Below, one piece after another: positions 1-10,081 of a DNA stretch of 64,000 bases. Numbering within the stretch: the stretch's first letter is position 1; each line of letters starts with the position of its first letter. The notes beneath the pieces were generated by a model that saw only the letters and a program-made list of their open reading frames with translations, did no database searches and was not told where the DNA came from. Origin of the DNA: Methylobacterium sp. Leaf112 (lineage in GTDB: Bacteria > Pseudomonadota > Alphaproteobacteria > Rhizobiales > Beijerinckiaceae); contig NZ_LMNG01000033.1 in NCBI RefSeq assembly GCF_001423295.1, positions 149,643 through 213,642 of the forward strand, written 5' to 3'. Position numbers and translations under genes: made by a program.

Positions 1-323
1 AGTGCCAAGGCGCGGCCGAGGCCATGCGAGGCACGCGGCACCTGTGCAGCCAGAGCGTCGCTGGCACGGGCCGAGAGCGCCCCGGCGACGGGCATGTGCC
101 GGTCACCCGGCTCGATGCGCCCCCCGGGGAACACGAACTTTCCGGGCATGAACGCCAACGACGCGTGGCGCCGGCCCATCAGGACCTTCGGCGTCTTCTT
201 CGAGCGATCGAGGATGATGAGGGTGGCAGCGTTGCGGGGCCGCAGGGCGGCTTTCTTCGCAATCCCCGACCTCGGGGCGTCAGGTTCGTCCGAGGCCGTG
301 CTCGCGAGTGTCGCTGGGTCCAC
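1..323 (-). CDS. Nudix hydrolase, N-terminal part (3' end outside window)
   Basis: Reading the minus strand from a GTG at 323 gives a continuous frame to the window edge. It contains NAATLIILDRS, then GRRHASLAFMPGKFVFPGGR, the N-terminal strand pattern of the Nudix fold (nucleoside-diphosphate-linked substrate hydrolysis). The Nudix box itself would lie beyond position 1 and is not seen, so substrate and activity cannot be judged. The GTG is preceded by AAGGAG at seven bases' distance. The start overlaps the last 44 bases of the upstream DUF983 gene, which suggests translational coupling and one transcript with rnr. Partial because of the window edge, not degeneration. Confidence 0.75.
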   Translation of the reverse strand, partial: MDPATLASTASDEPDAPRSGIAKKAALRPRNAATLIILDRSKKTPKVLMGRRHASLAFMPGKFVFPGGRIEPGDRHMPVAGALSARASDALAAQVPRASHGLGRALA

Positions 324-759
324 GCTGAAGCTCCTTCGGCGCCGAAACGGCCACGCTCGGCCCCACGGGTAGCGTGGCGAACCCCCCCATGCCAAGGGCG
401 TATTGCAGGCCGACGACGGCTCCCTTCACCGGCTGGAGCAACGCCAGCGCCGAGGCCAAGGTGATGAACGGCCAGAAGGTTAGCTGAAACCACAGTGGCA
501 CGTCGTAATTCGTCTCGAGTTCGAGGATGAAGTACCCGACGATGTGGCCGATGATGAAGATGACGACGTAGGGCGGCAGGTCGTCGGCCCGATGGCTGTG
601 CAGAGCAAGGCCGCACGTGTCGCATTCCGGCTGAACCTTGAGGAAGCGCCCGAAGATTCGGCCCTCCCCACAATGGGGGCAGCGGCCGACAAAGCCGCGC
701 CCCATCGATCTCACGAGGCCCTTGCGTTCGCCAGGGAGGGTCTCGACGCGCGCGGTCAT
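280..759 (-). CDS. DUF983 family membrane protein
   Basis: A protein of about 159 residues beginning MTARVETLPGERKG. It carries a CPHCGEGRIFGRF...CDTCG zinc-ribbon-like segment near residues 25-50. Two hydrophobic segments follow, roughly PPYVVIFIIGHIVGYFIL and VPLWFQLTFWPFITLASALA, typical of DUF983. A longer reading from 792 adds eleven residues, but AGGATGGA lies just upstream of the ATG at 759, so I prefer the shorter start. The gene sits directly downstream of rnr and overlaps the next gene. The family's function is unknown; a cytoplasmic metal-binding head on a small inner-membrane protein is what the sequence shows. Confidence 0.8.
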   Translation of the reverse strand: MTARVETLPGERKGLVRSMGRGFVGRCPHCGEGRIFGRFLKVQPECDTCGLALHSHRADDLPPYVVIFIIGHIVGYFILELETNYDVPLWFQLTFWPFITLASALALLQPVKGAVVGLQYALGMGGFATLPVGPSVAVSAPKELQRGPSDTREHGLGRT

Positions 760-807
760 GCGGATTCCATCCTGTGCCTCGGGTCCCCCCAATTTACCCC
801 AACCAAC

Positions 808-3117
<2,310 letters not shown>

Positions 3118-3275
3118 AGGCTCGGGCTCGCGGCGCGGGCGAAGGGCCCGACACTATAAGGTCTCGGCCGATCCCGGCGCGGGATCACGGCCTGTGCCCG
3201 TAACATGGGCCCGACTCCGCATTCGGGCAACGGCACGGTCGCGCCCCTCAACACGGTTTCGTCGGCCGCAGGGAA

Positions 3276-3602
3276 TCAGCCCGTGGCGGCCGATCCGCGG
3301 ATGCGCTCCACCGCCGCGTCGATGTCGAGATCGGGGGCGGCGATTTCCCTGAGGGTGAACGGGCATAGGGCCGGCAATCCGAACTCGACTTGACCCTCCG
3401 CCTCCCGAAACTCCGGCGCCTCCGCATCACCCACGGCCAGGGTCCACATTCCGTCGATCTTGAGGTTTGCGACGGCGGACGGGTCGGCGAGGATACGGGC
3501 GTGGCTCTGGCGCGCCTCTTCGCGCCACAGGAGACTGGCGCGGTCGTCCCCCATCAGGGCCGCCTTCACGAGGCTGGAAAGGAGCGGTCTGACATCGTTC
3601 AT
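3276..3602 (-). CDS. Hypothetical protein, about 108 residues
   Basis: I do not recognise the family. The frame starting MNDVRPLLSSLVKAALMGDD has strongly GC-biased third positions like its neighbours. It contains no signal peptide or membrane segment. It is acidic, with tryptophans in LLWREEA and GMWTLAV. The ATG at 3602 is chosen over an upstream start at 3644 because residues before it are arginine-rich and look non-coding; no strong ribosome site is visible. It lies downstream of the FMN reductase on the same strand with a 63-base gap, so co-transcription is possible. Confidence 0.6.
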   Translation of the reverse strand: MNDVRPLLSSLVKAALMGDDRASLLWREEARQSHARILADPSAVANLKIDGMWTLAVGDAEAPEFREAEGQVEFGLPALCPFTLREIAAPDLDIDAAVERIRGSAATG

Positions 3603-3665
3603 GGGGTTCGTCCGTTGGCGAAAGCGGGTGCCGGAGGAGGGCAAGCCCCGCGCCAGACCGCGATC

Positions 3666-4244
3666 TCAATACGGCGTACCGCCCGCTCGCTTGGCCTGCA
3701 GCGCTTCGGCGTACCAGACCAATTCGTCGAGGAAGCGCGAAGCCGCCCGGGTCAGCCACGCCTCCTGCGGATTGCCCTCCGCGTCGAGGGCCTTGCCGAT
3801 GCGCGGGATCGGCAGGAGCGACGGGATGCTCGACGCACCGAGTTCACCCATCATCGCCCGCAACTGCATCGCCGCCCGCACGCCGCCGTACTGCCCGGCC
3901 GAGTAGCAGCAGATCGCCGAAGGCCGCCAGGAATACTCCTCGAGGAAATGGTCGAGGGTGTTCGACAAAGCCGGTGGGATCGAGTGATTGTACTCGGCCG
4001 AGACCACCACGAAGGCATCCGAGCGGCGATAGAGCGTCGCCAGTTCCTCCAGGGCCGGCGGCGCCGAACCTTTGGGGTATTCCTTGTACATCTTGTCGAG
4101 GAGCGGCAGTTGCAACTCGGCCGGATCGACCAGGGGCGCCTCGACGCCGCGCGCCTCCAGTTGCGCCACCAGGAACCGCGCGGCGCGCAGGCCCTGGCGT
4201 TCGGTGCGGACGGAGCCGAGGATCACGGGTATCACGAGGGTCAT
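3666..4244 (-). CDS. NADPH-dependent FMN reductase family protein
   Basis: A 192-residue flavodoxin-fold protein. It begins MTLVIPVILGSVRTERQG, the phosphate-binding loop pattern of NADPH-dependent FMN reductases, and carries SAEYNHSIPPALSNTLDH near residues 82-99, the family signature. Such enzymes reduce free or bound FMN, or quinones and azo compounds, in the cytoplasm; the exact substrate cannot be read from sequence. Length is typical. The next gene upstream on this strand encodes a lipocalin-like secreted protein, with a short gap of about 30 bases, so the two may be co-transcribed. Confidence 0.88.
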   Translation of the reverse strand: MTLVIPVILGSVRTERQGLRAARFLVAQLEARGVEAPLVDPAELQLPLLDKMYKEYPKGSAPPALEELATLYRRSDAFVVVSAEYNHSIPPALSNTLDHFLEEYSWRPSAICCYSAGQYGGVRAAMQLRAMMGELGASSIPSLLPIPRIGKALDAEGNPQEAWLTRAASRFLDELVWYAEALQAKRAGGTPY

Positions 4245-4273
4245 GGCGTGCTCCGGTGTTGGGTTGGTCCAGG

Positions 4274-4819
4274 TCAGCCGTCGGTGGCGCGCTCGAAGGT
4301 GACGATGCTGCGGGTCTCGCCCTGCTTGGCCCAGTTCGGCATGATCCGCCACGGGGTGAGCACTGTGAGCCGCTTGCCGTCGAGCTTGAACGTGCGGGTC
4401 TGATCGGTGCCGATCCAGTCGGGATTCCAGGCTGTGTCGATGCGGGTCGTCCACTGGTCGCCGGTGGTGGTGAACTTGCCCGTGTAAGCCACGATGGTGT
4501 CGAGGAGGCGCGCCTTGCCCTCGGGGTCCTTGGCCGGCTTGCGATCCTCGCCCGTGAGGTTGAAGAACACCCGGCCCTTGGGCGTGAAATAGGCGTAGCC
4601 CGTGGGGTGCGCCCCCATCACCGGGTCCTTCTCGCCGTTGGAGCGCACCTCGACCTCGTAGGAGACGAGCTTCCATAGGCCGATGATGCGGGCGTCGCCC
4701 TCCGCCCGGACGCCGGTCGCCGCGAGGCTCGTGAGAGCAAGGCTCGCAACGGCGCCAAGGAGCAGCGTACGGCCGCACCTGTAGGCGGTGACGGTCGGGG
4801 CGGAGAAGATGACGGGCAT
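4274..4819 (-). CDS. Secreted lipocalin-like domain protein
   Basis: A protein of about 181 residues. The N-terminus MPVIFSAPTV is followed by a hydrophobic signal segment LLLGAVASLALTSLAATGVRA with a likely cleavage after VRA. The mature part opens with ARIIGLWKLVSYEVEVRSNG, the start of the lipocalin-like (Lipocalin_5 type) beta-barrel domain seen in many proteobacterial periplasmic proteins. No catalytic motif is known for this family; ligand binding is inferred from the fold. The start at 4819 is preferred over 4867 because it places the signal peptide at the N-terminus. Confidence 0.75.
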   Translation of the reverse strand: MPVIFSAPTVTAYRCGRTLLLGAVASLALTSLAATGVRAEGDARIIGLWKLVSYEVEVRSNGEKDPVMGAHPTGYAYFTPKGRVFFNLTGEDRKPAKDPEGKARLLDTIVAYTGKFTTTGDQWTTRIDTAWNPDWIGTDQTRTFKLDGKRLTVLTPWRIMPNWAKQGETRSIVTFERATDG

Positions 4820-4903
4820 GGCGGACGGTCTCCCAGGCGGTGGGCATCTGCGGCCCGTTCCGCTCAATCTACGCGCGGGGGAGCGCGCCGCCAGCCCCTT
4901 CTG

Positions 4904-6067
4904 TCAAACCTTCAAAGGTCGAGCGGTTTCGAGACCGGGACTAGCGGATGTCGCGCGCCGGCGAGCGCTGCGTCGGCGCAGCGCGTAGAGGACGAGGCCA
5001 CTCACCGCCAGGACCGGCATCAGCAGCGAGGCCGCGAAGAACACGAACGCGACGATCCCGCCGAAGAAGCGTCCGCGATGGACCTCCAGCATGTTGTCGG
5101 CCATGCGCTGGCCGAGGGGCTTGTCGGCGTCGCGGCTCACCGAGGCTTGCGCGCCGGTGGCCGCATCGAACGTGATGTCGTTGCGCGCTCTCGAATCGGG
5201 GGCGTCGCGGGTGAGGTAGCGGATGCGGATCGCGGTGGCGTCGGCGGCCGGAAGGGTGACGATGGCGAGGGTGGCACCGGCGCCTTCCCCGGCCTGGAAC
5301 GCCGCCCAGGTCCGGTCGAGGGCAAGCGGTTCCGCCGGTCCGCTGCGGCCGGGCATGCGGCTAGGCCGCGTGCGCGGAGCCTCGCCGGTCAGCGCCCAGG
5401 TGGCGACCGTCCGGTACCCGTCGTAGGACCACCACAGGCCCGAGAGTGCGATCAGGGCATAGGCCGGCAGGAGCCAGGTTCCCGCGATGGTGTGGAGCGA
5501 CCACCAGCGCGCGCGGCCCGGACGTGCGAGGCGGGGCCTCAGCCAGACCCGCCAGGAATGGATCTGCGGCCAGCGCAGGTAGAGGCCCGTTGCGAGAAAC
5601 ACCAGCAAGGCGATGGTGCTGGCGCCCGTGACGCTGCGGCCCCAGCCTTTGCCGTCGCCCGGCACGAGGAGCCAGCGATGCAGGTCGCGGATCGTCGCGA
5701 AGGCGGATTCGAGGCGCGGCGGGCCGAGGTCGCGTCCGTCGTAGGGATCGAGGTAGGCCGAGGGCGGCCGCGCGCCGGTCTTGGCGTCCGTGCTGAATCG
5801 GGCCCGTGGTGTGCGTTCCGGGTCGCCCGAAAGGGTGAGGGTACTCACCCTCGCGCCCGGTCGCTGCGCCTGCAGCCGTGCAACCATGGCCTCCGGACCG
5901 AGGCGGACTGCATCCTGAACCGGCATGGAGGCCCGGTCGCGGTCGGCCCATTCGCCGATCGCCTCCTCGTAGCTCATCAACGCCCCCGTGACACCGAGGA
6001 CGACGAGGACGAGGCCGGCGGTGAGGCCGAGAGCCCAGTGAAGGCGAAAGAGGATCGTGCGGACCAT
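4904..6067 (-). CDS. PepSY-associated transmembrane protein
   Basis: A 387-residue inner-membrane protein starting MVRTILFRLHWALGLTAGLV. It has the PepSY_TM layout: an N-terminal helix (LTAGLVLVVLGVTGALMSYE), a periplasmic stretch, a helix near STIALLVFLATGLYLRWP, HTIAGTWLLPAYALIALSGL, a second periplasmic region, and a last helix FVFFAASLLMPVLAVSGLVL. Histidines in RLHW, DLHRWLL and SLHT match the family's conserved intramembrane positions. Relatives are often tied to siderophore uptake and ferric reduction, but no TonB receptor lies nearby, so the role here is open. An upstream extension to 6277 is arginine-rich and rejected. Confidence 0.85.
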   Translation of the reverse strand: MVRTILFRLHWALGLTAGLVLVVLGVTGALMSYEEAIGEWADRDRASMPVQDAVRLGPEAMVARLQAQRPGARVSTLTLSGDPERTPRARFSTDAKTGARPPSAYLDPYDGRDLGPPRLESAFATIRDLHRWLLVPGDGKGWGRSVTGASTIALLVFLATGLYLRWPQIHSWRVWLRPRLARPGRARWWSLHTIAGTWLLPAYALIALSGLWWSYDGYRTVATWALTGEAPRTRPSRMPGRSGPAEPLALDRTWAAFQAGEGAGATLAIVTLPAADATAIRIRYLTRDAPDSRARNDITFDAATGAQASVSRDADKPLGQRMADNMLEVHRGRFFGGIVAFVFFAASLLMPVLAVSGLVLYALRRRSARRRATSASPGLETARPLKV

Positions 6068-6224
6068 GGGCACCCGCCCTATCAGATCGGACACGTCGAG
6101 ACGATGAGCGGTGACGGAGAGCCCGCACTCGACCACGGATCGTCTACGCAACCGGGCGGACATGTCAGATTGGACCGAACGCGGCCTGTCCGGGTCAGGT
6201 CTCCGTGGCGCCTCCGACGCGAAA

Positions 6225-6252
6225 CGCCGGAACCTCCTTCGAGGCTCCGGCG
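6225..6252 (-). terminator. Hairpin downstream of glnA
   Basis: A 7-bp outer stem (CGCCGGA/TCCGGCG) with an inner CCTC/GAGG stem lies 45 bases past the glnA stop. On the minus strand it is followed by only three T residues, so it is a weak intrinsic terminator or a transcript-end stabiliser. Confidence 0.5.
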
Positions 6253-6296
6253 TGACGGTCGTCCGAAGGCCGGGCATTATGCTCGGTCGGCTCGTT

Positions 6297-7709
6297 TCAG
6301 AGCGAGTAGTACATGGTGAACTCGACGGGATGGGGGGTCATCTCGTAGCGCATCACTTCCGTCATCTTGAGCTCGATGAACGAGTCGATCTGATCGTCCG
6401 TGAAGACGTTGCCCATCTTGAGGAAGGCGCGGTCGCGGTCGAGGTTCTGCAGGGCTTCACGCAGGCTGCCGCAGACGGTGGGGATCTTCTTCAGCTCGCG
6501 CGGCGGCAGGTCGTAGAGATCCTTGTCCATGGCCGGGCCCGGATCGATCTTGTTGAGGATGCCGTCGAGGCCGGCCATGAGCAGGGCCGAGAAGGCGAGG
6601 TAGGGGTTGGCCATCGGGTCTGGGAAACGGACCTCGACGCGCTTGGCCTTCGGGTTCGTCGTCCACGGGATGCGGCAGGAGGCCGAGCGGTTGCGGGCCG
6701 AGTAGGCCAGCAGCACGGGAGCCTCGTAGCCCGGCACCAGGCGCTTGTAGGAGTTGGTCGACGGGTTGGTGAAGGCGTTGAGGGCCTTGGCGTGCTTGAT
6801 CGTGCCCCCGATGAACCACAGGCATTCCTGGCTGAGGTCGGCGTACTTGTCGCCGGCGAAGAGCGGCTTGCCGTCCTTCCAGATCGACTGGTGCACGTGC
6901 ATGCCCGAGCCGTTGTCGCCGTAGACGGGCTTCGGCATGAAGGTCGCCGTCTTGCCGTAGCTTTGGGCGACGTTGTGGATGCAGTACTTGTAGATCTGCA
7001 TGTGGTCGGCGAGCAGGGTGAGCGTGTCGAACTTCATGCCGAGCTCGTGCTGGGCGCTCGCCACCTCGTGGTGGTGCTTTTCCACCTTCACGCCCATGGA
7101 CTGCATGGCGGCCAGCATCTCGCCGCGCATGTCCTGCGCCGAATCCTGCGGCGGCACCGGGAAGTAGCCGCCCTTCATCGGAATGCGGTGGCCGAGGTTG
7201 CCGCCTTCGTAGTCGGTGAAGCCGTTGATCGGCAGCTCGGTGGAATCGAGCTTGAAGCCGGTCTGGTACGGCTCGGAGGCGAACTTCACGTCATCGAACA
7301 CGAAGAATTCGGCCTCGGGGCCGACATAGATGGTGTCGCCGATGCCCGTGGACTTCAGGTAGGCCTCGGCGAGCTTCGCCGTGCTGCGCGGGTCACGGCT
7401 GTAGGGCGCACCGGTCGAGGGCTCGAGCACGTCGCAGACGATGGACATGGTGGAGGCCGAGAAGAACGGGTCCATGCAGGCGGTCGCCGGGTCGGGCATC
7501 AGCAACATGTCCGACTCGTTGATGGCCTTCCAGCCGGCGATGGACGAGCCGTCGAACATGGTCCCGTCGGTGAAAATCTCGTCGTCCACGAGGGAGACGT
7601 CGAACGTCACGTGCTGCCACTTGCCGCGCGGGTCGGTGAACCGGAAGTCCACGTACTTGACGTCGTTGTCCTTGATCTCTTTCAGGACTTCGGCTGCAGT
7701 CTTGGCCAT
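6297..7709 (-). CDS. glnA: Glutamine synthetase type I
   Basis: A 470-residue GSI enzyme that makes glutamine from glutamate, ammonia and ATP in the cytoplasm. Start MAKTAAEVLKEIKDNDVKYV, with a GGAG ribosome site upstream. Landmarks seen are EAEFFVFDDV (metal site), NGSGMHVHQS (ATP/ammonia site), and MDKDLYDLPPRELKK, where Tyr399 matches the adenylylation site of GSI-beta enzymes. Regulation by GlnE adenylylation is therefore expected. It follows glnB on the same strand across a 255-base gap. A TATAAA-like element near 7790 on the minus strand could be a separate glnA promoter. Length is standard. Confidence 0.98.
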   Translation of the reverse strand: MAKTAAEVLKEIKDNDVKYVDFRFTDPRGKWQHVTFDVSLVDDEIFTDGTMFDGSSIAGWKAINESDMLLMPDPATACMDPFFSASTMSIVCDVLEPSTGAPYSRDPRSTAKLAEAYLKSTGIGDTIYVGPEAEFFVFDDVKFASEPYQTGFKLDSTELPINGFTDYEGGNLGHRIPMKGGYFPVPPQDSAQDMRGEMLAAMQSMGVKVEKHHHEVASAQHELGMKFDTLTLLADHMQIYKYCIHNVAQSYGKTATFMPKPVYGDNGSGMHVHQSIWKDGKPLFAGDKYADLSQECLWFIGGTIKHAKALNAFTNPSTNSYKRLVPGYEAPVLLAYSARNRSASCRIPWTTNPKAKRVEVRFPDPMANPYLAFSALLMAGLDGILNKIDPGPAMDKDLYDLPPRELKKIPTVCGSLREALQNLDRDRAFLKMGNVFTDDQIDSFIELKMTEVMRYEMTPHPVEFTMYYSL

Positions 7710-7964
7710 CCTCGGGGGTCTCCTTCGTGTCGCGGCATTCAGCCGTGGTTTTGCCGCCGGCCGCCAAAGGGCGGCCCGCGGTTGGCTCGGGTTTATAGGG
7801 TTTTCGCGCGGGGTGGACCCAGGCGGCGAGAAGAAAACGCCATCGCCGTGCAACTGGTCGACGATTCCGTCATCATGCCCGGGTCCGCGCAATCGATGCG
7901 CCGGGACCGGAAGGCGATGACACCTTCTTGTCGTACGGTTTCGCTGGACGTCAGGGGACGGACT

Positions 7965-8303
7965 TCAGATCGCGTCGGTGCCGGTCTCGCCGGTGCGGAT
8001 GCGGATCGCTTCCTCGATGGTCGAGACGAAGATCTTGCCATCGCCGATGCGGCCGGTCTGGGCCGACTTGCGGATCGCCTCGACGGCGCCTTCCACCAGG
8101 GCATCCGACAGAACGATCTCGAGTTTCACCTTCGGCAGGAAATCGACCACGTACTCGGCACCGCGATAGAGCTCGGTATGGCCCTTCTGGCGGCCGAAAC
8201 CCTTCGCCTCGATCACGGTGATGCCCTGCAGGCCGACCTCCTGAAGGGCTTCCTTCACCTCGTCGAGTTTGAAAGGCTTGATGATCGCTTCGATCTTCTT
8301 CAT
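7965..8303 (-). CDS. glnB: Nitrogen regulatory protein PII
   Basis: A 112-residue PII signal protein that senses 2-oxoglutarate and ATP/ADP and controls GlnD/GlnE/NtrB targets. It starts MKKIEAIIKPFKLDEVKEAL. The T-loop GRQKGHTELYRGAEYVVDF has Tyr51, the uridylylation site, and the C-terminal region has GDGKIFVSTIEEAIRIRTGE, as in GlnB rather than GlnK (which would sit next to amtB). It lies directly upstream of glnA, the usual alphaproteobacterial glnBA arrangement. A TGCACA-N5-TGTGCA palindrome about 97 bases upstream suggests NtrC control. Confidence 0.97.
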   Translation of the reverse strand: MKKIEAIIKPFKLDEVKEALQEVGLQGITVIEAKGFGRQKGHTELYRGAEYVVDFLPKVKLEIVLSDALVEGAVEAIRKSAQTGRIGDGKIFVSTIEEAIRIRTGETGTDAI

Positions 8304-8399
8304 GCCGGGCGGGCCTGACCTCGATGCTGCTCTGAACCACTTTGGTATCATCGCCACCGGATCGCCGCCACGCCGTTTTGACGATGGCATGCGGAAATT

Positions 8400-8416
8400 T
8401 GCACAACGAATGTGCA
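8400..8416. promoter_or_regulatory. NtrC-like binding palindrome upstream of glnB
   Basis: The sequence TGCACAACGAATGTGCA is a perfect 6-bp inverted repeat with a 5-base spacer. The described NtrC consensus is TGCACC-N5-GGTGCA, so each half differs at one position. It sits about 97 bases upstream of the glnB start and about 146 bases upstream of nnrD. I could not find a convincing -24/-12 (GG-N10-GC) sigma-54 promoter between it and glnB, so assignment rests on the palindrome and on context. Confidence 0.55.
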
Positions 8417-8561
8417 TGTCCTGCATATCGTTCGGGCCTTCGCCGCACTTTGGTACGATCGAGGGCACGGCTGGGCGGGATGCGGGCAGATTCCCAGCCG
8501 AAGCTTCGCCGACCGACTCGTCTTCCTCCACCTCCTTTTCGCGAACTCTTGGGGACTCCCG

Positions 8562-10067
8562 ATGGACACGACGCGCCTGCTCACCGTCGAGGCGATGCGC
8601 CGGGTCGATGCCGCCGCGATTCTCGGCGGAACGCCGGGTTCCACCTTGATGGAGCAAGCCGGTGGCGCCGTCGCGGCGCGGGTGCGCGCCCATCTCCCGG
8701 AGGGCGGACGCGTGCTCGTCCTGTGCGGACCGGGCAACAACGGCGGTGATGGGTTCGTCGCGGCCCGGCATCTCGCGGAGGGTGGAGTCCGCGTCGAACT
8801 CGCCGTACTCGTACCCGTGGCCGACCTCGCGGGCGATGCCGCCGGCGCAGCGGCCGGATGGACGGGGGCGGTCATGACGCTCGCCGGTGTCGAAGATTTC
8901 GCGGCCTACGCCCTCGTCGTTGATGCCCTGTTCGGCGCCGGCTTGTCGCGCGACCTCGGTGGGGAGGCCGCCGCGTTCGTGCAGCGCCTGGCGCGAGCGG
9001 CCGTACCGGTGATCGCCGTCGACGTCCCGAGCGGCATCGACGGCGACACCGGGGCGGTGCGCGGCGTCGCCGTGCGCGCCGTCGAGACCGTGACCTTCGT
9101 AGCGCTCAAGCCGGGGCATCTTCTTCAGCCGGGGCGCGCCCATTGCGGAGCCCTGCACGTCGCCGGGATCGGTACCGGCCCGGACGATCTGGCGGCCGGA
9201 TTCGCAAGCGAGGCTCCGCTCTGGCGGAACGGCCCCGCTCTGTGGGGATCGACGTTCCCCCGCCTGGACGCGTCGAGCCACAAGTACACGCGGGGGCACG
9301 CCCTGGTCCTGTCCGGTCCGGCGCACCGCACCGGCGCGGCGCGGCTCGCCGCGCGCGGGGCGCTGCGGATCGGCGCCGGCCTCGTCACCTTGGCTTCGCC
9401 ACCGGCCGCGCTCGCGGAGAACGCCGCCCATCTCACCGCCATCATGATGCGCCCGTACGAGAGCGCGGACGATCTCGATGACCTCCTCGTGGACGAGCGC
9501 CTGAACGTCGTTCTGGCGGGGCCCGGTCTCGGGATCGGCGAGGCCACGCGCGACCTCGTCGCCGTGGCCGCCGCCGCTGGGCGTCGCCTCGTGCTCGATG
9601 CCGACGCGCTGACGAGCTTCAAGGCGCAGGCCCGGCTCCTCGCCGCCCACATCGCCGACGGCGACGCGCAGGCGGTGCTGACCCCGCATGACGGCGAGTT
9701 CGCCCGGCTGTTCGAGGGGACGGACGCGGTGGCCGAGGATCTGTCGAAGCTGGAGCGCGCCCGTCGGGCGGCGGCGGTGGCCGGGGCGGTCGTGGTTCTC
9801 AAGGGGGCGGACACGGTGATCGCCGCGCCGGATGGCCGGGCGGCCATCAACGACCACGGCACGCCCTATCTCGGTACGGCCGGTTCGGGCGACGTGCTGT
9901 CCGGCCTCATCGCGGGACTGCTGGCGCAGGGCATGGATCCGTTCGAGGCGGCGGCCGCAGCCGTCTGGATGCACGGCGATGCCGGCCGCCGCCACGGCCC
10001 CGGCCTCATCGCCGAGGATATGCCGGAGTTGATCCCGGCAGTGCTGCGGGGGCTGATCGAAGCCTGA
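8562..10067 (+). CDS. nnrD: Bifunctional NAD(P)HX epimerase/dehydratase
   Basis: A 501-residue metabolite-repair enzyme that restores NAD(P)H from its hydrated form. The N-terminal half is a YjeF_N epimerase domain (VLCGPGNNGGDGFVAARHL, VDVPSGIDGDTG). The C-terminal half is the ribokinase-like ADP-dependent dehydratase, with LTPHDGEFARLF, VLKGADTVIAAPDG and GTAGSGDVLSGLIAGL. Fused length is normal for bacterial Nnr. The ATG at 8562 (MDTTRLLTVEAMRR) is chosen; the upstream open frame from 8412 runs through the glnB regulatory region. It converges with the next gene, whose stop is nine bases away. Confidence 0.95.
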   Translation: MDTTRLLTVEAMRRVDAAAILGGTPGSTLMEQAGGAVAARVRAHLPEGGRVLVLCGPGNNGGDGFVAARHLAEGGVRVELAVLVPVADLAGDAAGAAAGWTGAVMTLAGVEDFAAYALVVDALFGAGLSRDLGGEAAAFVQRLARAAVPVIAVDVPSGIDGDTGAVRGVAVRAVETVTFVALKPGHLLQPGRAHCGALHVAGIGTGPDDLAAGFASEAPLWRNGPALWGSTFPRLDASSHKYTRGHALVLSGPAHRTGAARLAARGALRIGAGLVTLASPPAALAENAAHLTAIMMRPYESADDLDDLLVDERLNVVLAGPGLGIGEATRDLVAVAAAAGRRLVLDADALTSFKAQARLLAAHIADGDAQAVLTPHDGEFARLFEGTDAVAEDLSKLERARRAAAVAGAVVVLKGADTVIAAPDGRAAINDHGTPYLGTAGSGDVLSGLIAGLLAQGMDPFEAAAAAVWMHGDAGRRHGPGLIAEDMPELIPAVLRGLIEA

Positions 10068-10081
10068 CCGAACGGTTCAGG
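10063..10081. terminator. Small hairpin spanning two convergent stop codons
   Basis: CCTGACCG and CGGTTCAGG form an imperfect inverted repeat with one bulge across the stops of nnrD and the converging cupredoxin gene. No T-run on either strand; at best a weak bidirectional terminator. Confidence 0.3.

Noticed and set aside
6111..8318. 735-residue plus-strand open frame
   Set aside because: Antisense to glnA and glnB; a long shadow from high GC content, no known domain.
8304..8399. Sigma-54 promoter for glnB
   Set aside because: One GG-N10-GC spacing exists, but flanking bases do not match the TGGCAC/TTGCA consensus.
8412..8561. Longer start for nnrD
   Set aside because: The extension begins inside the NtrC-like palindrome, is not family-like, and the ATG at 8562 matches the YjeF_N start pattern.
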